A program made the translations under genes and the position numbers. A stretch of 10,783 nucleotides of DNA. Source: a bacterium (GTDB lineage: Bacteria > Chloroflexota > Dormibacteria > Aeolococcales > Bog-877). The notes beneath the pieces are model-generated. The model was not told where the DNA came from. It saw only the letters and a list, made by a program, of their open reading frames with translations, and did not search any database. Positions 1 through 5,764 of the stretch are shown here, one piece after another. The stretch covers positions 1 through 10,783 of the forward strand of contig JAJZGN010000050.1 in NCBI GenBank assembly GCA_021798435.1, in the 5' to 3' direction. Within the stretch, counting starts at the first letter, position 1. Each line of letters starts with the position of its first letter.

Positions 1-1
1 C

Positions 2-76
2 ATAGCCGCGTGGCGAGCTACCGCGGCCTTGGCGGGGGCGAGGAGGTCGAGATGGAGGAGGCGCTCAAGCGGGTGA
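2..76 (+). CDS. Possible C-terminal end of an unidentified gene entering from the left
   Basis: Frame 2 is open from the window edge to a TGA at 74-76, and about four fifths of its codons end in G or C, as expected here. It would encode an Arg/Ala-rich tail (final residues RRSRWRRRSSG). It would overlap the start of the next gene, whose ATG at 52 has an excellent Shine-Dalgarno sequence. The competing view is that frame 1, which is also open here and has even better third-position bias, is the real coding frame throughout. Only 24 codons are visible, so no function can be given and the call is weak. Confidence 0.2.
   Translation: MAAWRATAALAGARRSRWRRRSSG
41..46 (+). promoter_or_regulatory. 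Strong Shine-Dalgarno sequence for an ATG at 52
   Basis: AGGAGG lies five bases (TCGAG) before ATG at 52-54. It is a full match to the anti-Shine-Dalgarno at ideal spacing, and it argues that a gene begins here in frame 1. A chance match inside Gly/Glu-rich coding sequence is possible. Confidence 0.4.
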
Positions 77-400
77 GAGAAGGGGAGCGGGACCGGCCTG
101 CCCCGCCCCCGGAGCCATCCTCAGGTCCGCGGCTATCTCCTCCGGCAAGCCACTTCACGGCCGAGCGATCCGAAGGGCCGAGAAGACGGCCCGGGACCAC
201 GATCTCGTCCTGTCCGTGGGGGGCGGTTCGGGGCCCGGCCCGCAGCCCCCCGTCCTGGCCCTGCGCCGGGGAGCCATCCCGCTGATCGCCGACCGGGAGC
301 CCACCCGGCTGGCCCGGTGGGCGACGGCCGGGGTCCGGAGGCCCACCTCCCGAGCGCTGCCCCAGCTGATCGGCCTATCCTCCCGGCGCCGACAGGTCAG
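52..400 (+). pseudogene. Unrecognised small gene with an apparent frameshift near 100-116
   Basis: From ATG 52 the frame-1 reading starts MEEALKRVREGERDRPAP and has a high third-position GC bias only to about position 100. From about 117 to about 400 the bias and protein-like composition move to frame 3, with stretches such as HDLVLSVGGGSGPG and RRGAIPLIADREP that look like strand-loop-helix segments of a small alpha/beta protein. Frame 1 itself stops at 285. Frame 3 has no stop until 593, inside the opposite-strand deacetylase gene, although its codon bias decays after about 400. A one-base loss in the C-rich run at 101-110 would join the two halves, as a real mutation or a sequencing error. 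The reading convergent with the deacetylase would be about 115 aa. I do not recognise the family. The 3' limit given is where the coding signal fades, not a stop codon. Confidence 0.35.
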
Positions 401-1383
401 GCCGGGGCGCGCTCCTGACTCGGCACCGGCTCCAAACCGGCCACCGCGAGGGCGCAGGAAACGGCGGCGACGGGCATCTCTTCGAGATCGTATCCCCCCT
501 CCAGGAAGGCGGCGACCCGGCCGGGGCAGCTCTCGGCGGCCACCTCCGCCACCCGGGCCATGGCCAGCCCATACGAGGACCAGCGCAGTCTGAGACCGGC
601 AAGGGGGTCGCCCTGCAGGGCGTCGAAGCCGAGGCTGACCAGGACGAGCTCGGGGCGGTGGCGGCGGACCGCCGGAAGCACCCGGGATTCCAGCTCCGCG
701 AGCCAGATCGGACCCTCCGTGCCGGCCGGCAGGGGGACGTTGATGGTGGCCCCGAAGCCGTCGCCTCCGCCGCGCTCCGAGGCCGCGCCGGTGCCGGGGT
801 ACAGCGGCCACTGGTGCAGGGAGGTGTAGAGCACCTGGGGGTCCTCCCAGAACACCTCCTGGGTTCCGTTCCCGTGGTGGACATCCAGGTCGAGGATCGC
901 CACCCGCTCCACCCCCAGCCGCCTTTGGGCATGCCGCGTCGCCAGGGCCAGGTTGTTGAAGAGGCAGAAGCCCATGGCCCGGTCCGGGGTGGCATGGTGG
1001 CCGGGGGGTCGCACCAGCGCCAGGGAGGGGGTGGGAGCGGGAGCGCACGCCAGCTCGGCCGCCACCAGCGCCGCGCCGACGGCATCCAGGGCGATGTCGA
1101 AGGAGAAGGGCGTGCAGTAGGTGTCCGGGTCGATCCAGCCGCCCCCTTCGAGGGAGAGGGCCTGGATTCGGTCGACGTGGCGGGGCAGGTGCACCAGCAG
1201 CAGGTCATCCGGGTCCGCCCGGCGGGCGGAGCGCCAGCTCCCGGGGGGGATGAGGGGCTCCGCCCGCAGTCCCGCCACGATGGCGCGCAACCGCTCCGGG
1301 GACTCGGGATGGCCCGGGCTTTCGTGGTCGAGGAAGATCTCGTCGTAGAGCAGGGCCAGCCCGGCCTCCCCCTCCCCCGCCAC
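397..1383 (-). CDS. Histone deacetylase superfamily (AcuC/acetylpolyamine amidohydrolase-like) zinc hydrolase
   Basis: Predicted 328-aa zinc-dependent amide hydrolase that removes acyl groups from lysine side chains or acetylated polyamines in the cytoplasm. Visible signatures are the N-terminal HPESPERL (25-32), RPPGHHA (125-131) with the catalytic His pair 129/130, DLDVHHGNGT (165-174) giving zinc ligands D167 and H169, LYPGTG (194-199), LGFDAL (251-256) giving the third zinc ligand D254, and LEGGYDL (294-300) with the transition-state Tyr298. The catalytic set looks complete and the length is normal for the bacterial family. The start is GTG at 1383, one base after the stop of the upstream YbjQ gene. 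No Shine-Dalgarno sequence is visible before it, so translation probably depends on coupling. It is the last gene of a four-gene leftward operon. The fold and chemistry are secure. The substrate (protein lysine, acetylpolyamine or other acyl amide) cannot be read from sequence, so no symbol is assigned. Confidence 0.93.
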   Translation of the reverse strand: MAGEGEAGLALLYDEIFLDHESPGHPESPERLRAIVAGLRAEPLIPPGSWRSARRADPDDLLLVHLPRHVDRIQALSLEGGGWIDPDTYCTPFSFDIALDAVGAALVAAELACAPAPTPSLALVRPPGHHATPDRAMGFCLFNNLALATRHAQRRLGVERVAILDLDVHHGNGTQEVFWEDPQVLYTSLHQWPLYPGTGAASERGGGDGFGATINVPLPAGTEGPIWLAELESRVLPAVRRHRPELVLVSLGFDALQGDPLAGLRLRWSSYGLAMARVAEVAAESCPGRVAAFLEGGYDLEEMPVAAVSCALAVAGLEPVPSQERAPA

Positions 1384-1384
1384 C

Positions 1385-2194
1385 CTACTGGTCGAGGGAG
1401 AGCACCATCTGCGGCGCTGCGATGCGGTGGTCCTCCCGGGTGGGCTTGACCGCGGTTCCGACGGCGAAGAACTCGATCACGTGGCTTCCCCAGCCGTGGT
1501 TGTTCTCCTTGATCTGGGCGCCCACGATCCCCTCGGCGGCGACCTCCTCGGCCTCCCGCTGCATCCTCTCCATGGCCAGCTCCCGGGCGTCGTAGAGGGC
1601 CTGGGTGAAGTTCGGCATCTCCTGGTTCTGCCCGACGCGACGCATCCACTGCCCCAGCCCTTGGTGGGCCACGTGGTAGACGCACGATCCCATCACCAGG
1701 GCCAGCGGGGCGTAGCCGGCCTGGAGCAGAGTCCAGAAGTCCTGCCCGGAGAGGTCGGAGGTGAAGGGCTTGCCCTGGGGAGTGCGCATCGTCCCCTGCG
1801 CGCTGCGGACGGCGGTGCCCACCGCCATGAACTCGGCCAGCCCCTGGCCCCACTCGTACCGGTTGATGTCCAGGCGGACGCCCACGATCCCGTCGGCGCC
1901 GAGGACATCGGCCTCCTCCTCCATCCGGCTCATCGCCAGCTCCCGGGCCTGGTACATCGCCTGGCTCAGCACCTGGAGCTCCTGGTTCTGCCCGTAGTTG
2001 GCCATCTGCAGGCCGATGTGGTAGATGGAGCTGCCGACGACCAGCCCCACCGGCTCGAACCCGGCCTCCTTCACCAGCAGGAACTCGGAGATCGAGAGAT
2101 CGCTGGTGAAGAGCTTGCGGTGGCCCTCGGTGCCACGCATCTCCTTGAGCCGGTTGACGGCGTCCTCAGGGATCAGGGGCTGCTGTTCGCTCAA
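1385..2194 (-). CDS. Tandem YbjQ/DUF74-domain protein (second copy)
   Basis: A 269-aa soluble protein made of two YbjQ-type domains (Pfam 'heavy-metal-binding domain', formerly DUF74). Domain 1 spans about residues 28-130 and domain 2 about 143-250. Both carry the same series: an FTSDLS strand (29-34 and 144-149), a VxGSxxYH segment (53-59 and 168-174), a helix with ARELAM (83-88 and 203-208), GIVG (102-105 and 222-225), and EF.AVGTAV (121-129 and 241-249). Single-domain YbjQ proteins are about 107 aa and form pentamers, so this is an internal duplication. There is only one cysteine (C171), so metal binding through Cys is not supported despite the family name. The tail PQMVLSL resembles the tail of the neighbouring paralogue. 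The start is TTG at 2194, five bases after GGAGGAG. Function is unknown. It sits between its paralogue and the deacetylase gene, 13 and 1 nt away. Confidence 0.9.
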   Translation of the reverse strand: MSEQQPLIPEDAVNRLKEMRGTEGHRKLFTSDLSISEFLLVKEAGFEPVGLVVGSSIYHIGLQMANYGQNQELQVLSQAMYQARELAMSRMEEEADVLGADGIVGVRLDINRYEWGQGLAEFMAVGTAVRSAQGTMRTPQGKPFTSDLSGQDFWTLLQAGYAPLALVMGSCVYHVAHQGLGQWMRRVGQNQEMPNFTQALYDARELAMERMQREAEEVAAEGIVGAQIKENNHGWGSHVIEFFAVGTAVKPTREDHRIAAPQMVLSLDQ

Positions 2195-2199
2195 GGCAT

Positions 2200-2206
2200 C
2201 TCCTCC
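2200..2206 (-). promoter_or_regulatory. Shine-Dalgarno sequence fixing the TTG start at 2194
   Basis: On the minus strand GGAGGAG (2206 to 2200) is followed by ATGCC and then TTG at 2194-2192. The ATG in that spacer is too close to the Shine-Dalgarno sequence, and its frame stops after two codons (ATG CCT TGA). The TTG with five-base spacing is therefore the likely start. Confidence 0.65.
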
Positions 2207-2207
2207 A

Positions 2208-3125
2208 TCAATTCAAGGGGACCACCAGGCGCGGGGCGGGCGCCGCCGCGGAGCGTTCTCCCTCCCCCACCACGGTGCCCAGCGCCACCCACTGCACGAT
2301 CCGTCCCTGGACCTGCTCCGAGCCGGTCTGATACTCCAGGACGTGGGACTCCAGCTCCACCCCGACCACCCCCTCACCCCCCAGGGCGGAGGCCTCCGCC
2401 GCCATCCGGGACCGGCTCTGGTGCTGGGCGAGGTGCAGGGCCCGGGAGAAGCTGGAAACCTCCTGGTTGGACCAGGTCGCCAGCCCGCCCATGAGGCCCC
2501 CGAAGAAGGCCATCGCCGTCCAGGCGCTGGCCCCCAGCGCCACCCCCAGGGGCCGCTGCCCGGTGGAGGCCAGCTTGGCCATGTCCTGCCCACTCAGCGT
2601 CGAGGTGAAGGGACGGGTGGCGGGGGTCGCGCCATCGCGCCGGACCGCGGTGCCGAGGACTGTGAACTCGGCCATCCCCTGGGCCCACTCCCAGCTGCGG
2701 ATCACTAGCCGCACCCCCACCACCCCCTCTGCCCCCAGCCCCTCGGCCTCGCGCATCAGCCGGCCCAGGGCCAGGTGGCGGGCCTCGGTGAGCGCCCTGG
2801 TGAGGGGAAGGCTCTCCTGGGGCTCCGGGGCGGTCCACCCCATCCCCAGGCCTCCGAAGCGCGAGAACCCGGCCTGGACCCACCCGACCTGGTACATGGA
2901 GCTGCCCATCACCAGGGCCAGCGGGCGATAGCCCAGCTGGCGGAGGGCCACCAGCTCGTCGACGGAGAGGTCCGAGGTGAAGGCCGCCCCGGGCTCACCC
3001 TGGCGCGCGATTCGCTCCTCGGCCTCCAGGGGGATCCCTCCCGCCTCCACCAGCTGGCGGCTGCGCTCTGCGCGCTGCAGCTCCTCGGGAGAGGGTCCGG
3101 ACTGCCCACCGCGGAAGAACCGCAT
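2208..3125 (-). CDS. Tandem YbjQ/DUF74-domain protein (first copy)
   Basis: A 305-aa protein with two YbjQ-type domains, at about residues 48-162 and 172-286, after a charged N-terminal helix (about 12-42). The repeated signatures are FTSDLS (49-54) and FTSTLS (173-178), VMGSSMY (72-78) and the looser ALGASAW (196-202), GVVGV (134-138 and 252-256), and the closing VLGTAV (156-161) and ALGTVV (281-286). The second domain is the more diverged, with a Gly/hydrophobic insertion around 203-217. No signal peptide is evident. The protein has no cysteine, so the family label 'heavy-metal binding' should not be read as a function. The C-terminal PRLVVPL matches the tail of the downstream paralogue, which points to duplication of a two-domain ancestor. 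The ATG at 3125 follows the upstream stop by two bases (TGAGGATG), which implies translational coupling. Biochemical role unknown. Confidence 0.88.
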   Translation of the reverse strand: MRFFRGGQSGPSPEELQRAERSRQLVEAGGIPLEAEERIARQGEPGAAFTSDLSVDELVALRQLGYRPLALVMGSSMYQVGWVQAGFSRFGGLGMGWTAPEPQESLPLTRALTEARHLALGRLMREAEGLGAEGVVGVRLVIRSWEWAQGMAEFTVLGTAVRRDGATPATRPFTSTLSGQDMAKLASTGQRPLGVALGASAWTAMAFFGGLMGGLATWSNQEVSSFSRALHLAQHQSRSRMAAEASALGGEGVVGVELESHVLEYQTGSEQVQGRIVQWVALGTVVGEGERSAAAPAPRLVVPLN

Positions 3126-3127
3126 CC

Positions 3128-3529
3128 TCAGCCGAGGAGTCGCTCGAGGGCGATCCGCCCCTCTGAGGTGGACTGGCCCTCGCGCACCAGCGCCCGGCTG
3201 AGCTCGGCGAGCCAGGAGTCCACCGCCAGCTCCTCCGTCTTGAGGGCGATCCCCCGAACCACCCGGACCCGGCGAGCCAGCACCGCCCCCTGCTCGCGCG
3301 CCACTTCGAAGCGGTCCTCTCCCAGCTGAATGAGGATCCGCCGCACCTGCTTGTGGCGGCGCAGCATCCCCCCCTGGTATTCGACCTTGACCCGCCCGGG
3401 CAGCGCCCCCGAGAACTTGTCGGCCAGCACCTCGAGGAAGGTAGAGAGGTCCCGGGAGTCCGCCCGGAGCCCGGCGGCGAGCTGCTCGAAGTCGGGTCGG
3501 GAGTCCGGCGGGAAGCTCAGCTCTTCCAT
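3128..3529 (-). CDS. Conserved-type small protein of unknown function, first gene of the YbjQ-deacetylase operon
   Basis: A 133-aa soluble protein with no clear catalytic motif. The N-terminal half is helical (about 12-40, with LSTFLEVLADKFSGALPG at 28-45). It is followed by a basic strand-rich middle (RVKVEYQGGMLRRHKQVRRI, 46-65), another strand pair (RFEVAREQGAVLARRVRVVR, 73-92), then GIALKTEELAVDSWLAEL (93-110) and a C-terminal helix. From memory, similar small proteins occur beside YbjQ-domain genes in high-GC bacteria, but I cannot verify this here. The ATG at 3529 is chosen because it lies just after a TATATT box. The frame is open further upstream to a TTG at 3598, but that would place the promoter inside the gene. 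The stop overlaps the start region of the next gene (TGAGGATG). A role in assembling or regulating the YbjQ proteins is only inference. Confidence 0.75.
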   Translation of the reverse strand: MEELSFPPDSRPDFEQLAAGLRADSRDLSTFLEVLADKFSGALPGRVKVEYQGGMLRRHKQVRRILIQLGEDRFEVAREQGAVLARRVRVVRGIALKTEELAVDSWLAELSRALVREGQSTSEGRIALERLLG

Positions 3530-3539
3530 CTGCCAGGGC

Positions 3540-3545
3540 AATATA
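3540..3545 (-). promoter_or_regulatory. Candidate -10 box (TATATT) for the leftward operon
   Basis: The minus strand reads TATATT at 3545 to 3540, then ten bases to the ATG at 3529. Transcription starting about seven bases after the box would leave a leader of only about four bases. This fits the absence of any Shine-Dalgarno sequence. A perfect TTGACA also occurs on the minus strand (3586 to 3581), but the 35-base spacing is too long for it to pair with this box. Confidence 0.45.
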
Positions 3546-3614
3546 CCGCCCCCTCGGGGCCGACCAGATTCAAGCGAATTTGTCAAGCCCCTTCCCAAAG
3601 AGCCCTCCAGTCCC

Positions 3615-3620
3615 TAATCT
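3615..3620 (+). promoter_or_regulatory. Weak candidate -10 box for the APC permease
   Basis: TAATCT lies 17 bases after TTCCCA (3592-3597), a 4/6 match to TTGACA. It is the best sigma70-like pair found between the divergent genes on this strand and would give a leader of about 75 bases before ATG 3701. It is an AT-poor region, so the call is tentative. Confidence 0.25.
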
Positions 3621-3637
3621 TGCGGGCAACAGGGAAT

Positions 3638-3691
3638 GGGGAGGGGCCGGTGTCCTAGGGACTCCTCCCCGGTGAGCGACTTGTAGGGAGG
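3638..3691 (+). promoter_or_regulatory. Permease leader with competing stems that could mask the Shine-Dalgarno sequence
   Basis: GGGGAGG (3638-3644) can pair with CCTCCCC (3664-3670) around an inner GTCC-TAG-GGAC hairpin (3652-3662). The same CCTCCC (3664-3669) is also complementary to GGGAGG (3686-3691), the Shine-Dalgarno sequence of the permease gene nine bases before its ATG. The two pairings exclude each other, which is the layout of a translational on/off leader. I do not recognise a named riboswitch. G-runs in GC-rich DNA can give this by chance. Confidence 0.3.
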
Positions 3692-3700
3692 TGCCCAAAG

Positions 3701-5644
3701 ATGGCGACGGCGGCGAAACCGGACTACGACGCGTCGGATCGCAAGCTCGCCCGGACCATGTCGGTCTGGCAGCTCTTCTTCCTCTCCATGGGAGGGATCA
3801 TCGGCTCCGGGTGGCTGTTCGCGGCCATCGCCTCGGCCTCGGTGGCCGGGCCGGGCGCGATCGTCTCCTGGATCGTGGGTGGCGTGCTGGTCCTCTTCGT
3901 GGCCCTCAACTACGCTGAGGTCGCGGGGATGCTCCCCCGGAGCGGAGCGATCGTGCGCTACCCCCACCTGACCCACGGCGGCTACACCGGCTTCATCCTG
4001 GGCTGGACGTATTTGCTCTCCGCGGTCTCGGTGCCGGCCATCGAGGCGGAGGCGGTGGTGACCTATGCCAGCTCCTACATCCACGGGATCGTCAACAGCA
4101 GCTCCGAGCTGACCTGGCCGTCCGGGATCCTCTTTGGGGTCGGACTGATGATCCTCTTCTTCATCATCAACTACGCCGGGATTCGTTTCCTCAGCCAGTT
4201 CAACGCCTTCGTCACCGGCTGGAAGTTCGTGATCCCCGGCCTGACCGTCATCCTGCTGCTGGTCCTGGACCTGCACACCAAGAACTTCGGCAACTACGGC
4301 GGCTTCTTCCCGCTCGGCACCCAGCCGGTTCTGGGCGCGGTGGCCAGCACCGGGATCGTCTTCTCTTACCTCGGCTTCCGGCAGGCGCTGGACTTCGGCG
4401 GTGAGGCCAAGAACCCCCAGCGGGACGTGCCCACCGCCACGATCCTCTCGGTTCTCGCCGGGATGGTCGTCTACGTGCTGCTCCAGGTCGCCTTCACCGG
4501 CGGCATCAACTGGGGCTTCTTCCACGTCCATGTCGGCGACTGGGCAGGGCTGAAGGCTGCCGGCAGCTATGCCGCCGATGCCCCCTTCTACGTCCTTCTC
4601 AAGGGATCGGGGACCGCTCTCCTGGGCGGCTTCGCCACGATCCTCCTGATCGACGCCTTCGTCTCCCCGACCGGAACCGGCTACATCTACCTCGGCACCT
4701 CGGCCCGGACGGTGTACGGCCTGTCGGTCGTGGGCTACTTGCCCAAGCAGTTCCAGAACGTCCTGGCCTCCACCAAGATCCCTCTCATGGCCCTTCTGGC
4801 CTCCACGGTGGTGGGCTGCCTCTTCTTCCTGCCGCTCCCCAGCTGGTACACCCTGGTGGGGATCATCACCTCGGCCACGGTGCTGACCTACATCATGGGC
4901 GGCATCGGGCTGCCCATCCTGCGTCGCACCGCGGGGTCGCTGACCCGGCCCTTCCGCCTCTGGGGGGCGGAGATCCTGGCCCCGGTCGGCTTCATCGGCG
5001 CGGTCCTGATAGTCTACTGGGCCGACTTCGAGACCCTGGCCATCGTCTTCGCCGCGGTCTTCGTGGCCCTGCCCCTGTTCACCTGGTTCTACGCCCCCAT
5101 GAAGGGCTGGATCAGCGCTGGGTCCGGGTTGATCCTGGGGCTGGTGTTCCTCGTGCTCTGGATCATCGTCCAGCGCTGGGGCGGCTACGCCCTCACAGCC
5201 ATCCCCGCAGCTATTCCCCACCCCGCCTTCGGGGTCTTCTACTTCACCACCATCGTGCTGATCGTGGGCTTCACCGCCATCCTCTGGTACCTCTGCAACG
5301 AGGAGGGACGCAAGGCGGTGAGCTCCAGCTGGTGGCTCATCTTCTTCCTTCTGGCGATGTTCGGGATCTCCTACTACGGCTCCTACGGGGTGACGTTCCT
5401 GGGCTTCGTGGGCGCTCCCAAGACCATCGGGATCCCCTTCCCCACGGACATCCTGGTGGTGATCATGGTCAGCCTGCTCGCCTACGGCTGGGCGGTCCAC
5501 AGCGGGTACGAGACCGAGGAGATCGCCGCCATCGTGCTCAGCGGAACCGGGATTGTGGGCGAGGGCCCAATCGCCCAGACGGGTGGGTACATGCCCCCCC
5601 AGGTGGGACCGGCCGCCAGCCCCACGCCCGACCCGGGGAGCTGA
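3701..5644 (+). CDS. APC-superfamily amino acid/polyamine permease
   Basis: A 647-aa integral membrane protein predicted to move an amino acid or amine across the cytoplasmic membrane by coupling to an ion gradient or by exchange. TM1 carries the broken-helix substrate-site motif MGGIIGSGW (30-38), comparable to the Gly-rich GxG of APC transporters. TM6 and the following loop carry SYLGFRQALDFGGEAKNPQ (222-240), then RDVPTA, the hallmark GEAKNPxRdiP loop. The SARTVYGLSVVGYLPKQF region (334-351) matches the conserved segment after TM8. Hydrophobic segments continue to about residue 605, giving roughly 14 TMs, more than the usual 12, and a soluble Pro/Gly-rich tail of about 45 residues. The ATG at 3701 follows AGGGAGG at 3685-3691. 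It is transcribed away from the YbjQ operon and closed by a strong terminator, so it is probably monocistronic. Substrate unknown. Confidence 0.93.
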   Translation: MATAAKPDYDASDRKLARTMSVWQLFFLSMGGIIGSGWLFAAIASASVAGPGAIVSWIVGGVLVLFVALNYAEVAGMLPRSGAIVRYPHLTHGGYTGFILGWTYLLSAVSVPAIEAEAVVTYASSYIHGIVNSSSELTWPSGILFGVGLMILFFIINYAGIRFLSQFNAFVTGWKFVIPGLTVILLLVLDLHTKNFGNYGGFFPLGTQPVLGAVASTGIVFSYLGFRQALDFGGEAKNPQRDVPTATILSVLAGMVVYVLLQVAFTGGINWGFFHVHVGDWAGLKAAGSYAADAPFYVLLKGSGTALLGGFATILLIDAFVSPTGTGYIYLGTSARTVYGLSVVGYLPKQFQNVLASTKIPLMALLASTVVGCLFFLPLPSWYTLVGIITSATVLTYIMGGIGLPILRRTAGSLTRPFRLWGAEILAPVGFIGAVLIVYWADFETLAIVFAAVFVALPLFTWFYAPMKGWISAGSGLILGLVFLVLWIIVQRWGGYALTAIPAAIPHPAFGVFYFTTIVLIVGFTAILWYLCNEEGRKAVSSSWWLIFFLLAMFGISYYGSYGVTFLGFVGAPKTIGIPFPTDILVVIMVSLLAYGWAVHSGYETEEIAAIVLSGTGIVGEGPIAQTGGYMPPQVGPAASPTPDPGS

Positions 5645-5682
5645 CCGACTTCGGAGCGACGGCCGCCACCTAGGAGGCGGCT

Positions 5683-5716
5683 AAGGGCCCGCCCGGGTCT
5701 CCCGGGCGGGCCCTTT
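5683..5716 (+). terminator. Strong intrinsic terminator after the APC permease
   Basis: GGGCCCGCCCGGG (5685-5697), loop TCT, then the perfect complement CCCGGGCGGGCCC (5701-5713). It is extended by two A-T pairs (AA at 5683-5684 with TT at 5714-5715) and followed by TTTCAT. The T tract is short but the stem is exceptionally stable. It separates the permease from the MFS gene string. Confidence 0.9.
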
Positions 5717-5752
5717 CATCTCCCTCGGACCCTTCGGCTCGGTGCCCCGGGC

Positions 5753-5758
5753 TATATT
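5753..5758 (+). promoter_or_regulatory. Candidate -10 box (TATATT) giving a leaderless MFS transcript
   Basis: TATATT ends six bases before ATG 5765, so a start seven bases downstream would fall on the A of the ATG. No Shine-Dalgarno sequence at usable spacing precedes the gene (GAGGG abuts the ATG). No convincing -35 is seen, which is common for leaderless actinobacterial promoters. Confidence 0.5.
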
Positions 5759-5764
5759 CGAGGG

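Noticed and set aside
155..1048. Long minus-strand open frame overlapping the deacetylase gene
   Set aside because: Pro/Gly/Arg-rich, low-complexity translation with no motif; the other minus frame carries all HDAC signatures. It is a GC-driven shadow.
3581..3586. Minus-strand TTGACA as the -35 of the leftward operon
   Set aside because: It is a perfect hexamer but 35 bases from TATATT, and no -10-like sequence lies at 16-19 bases. It may be chance.
3530..3598. N-terminal extension of the 133-aa protein to a TTG at 3598
   Set aside because: No Shine-Dalgarno sequence, Gly/Arg-rich extension, and it would swallow the TATATT promoter candidate.
3614..5500. 628-aa minus-strand open frame opposite the APC permease
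   Set aside because: Its translation is almost only Asp, Glu, Gly, His, Gln, Pro and Arg, the antisense image of a GC-rich membrane-protein gene. The plus strand has the APC motifs and a terminator.
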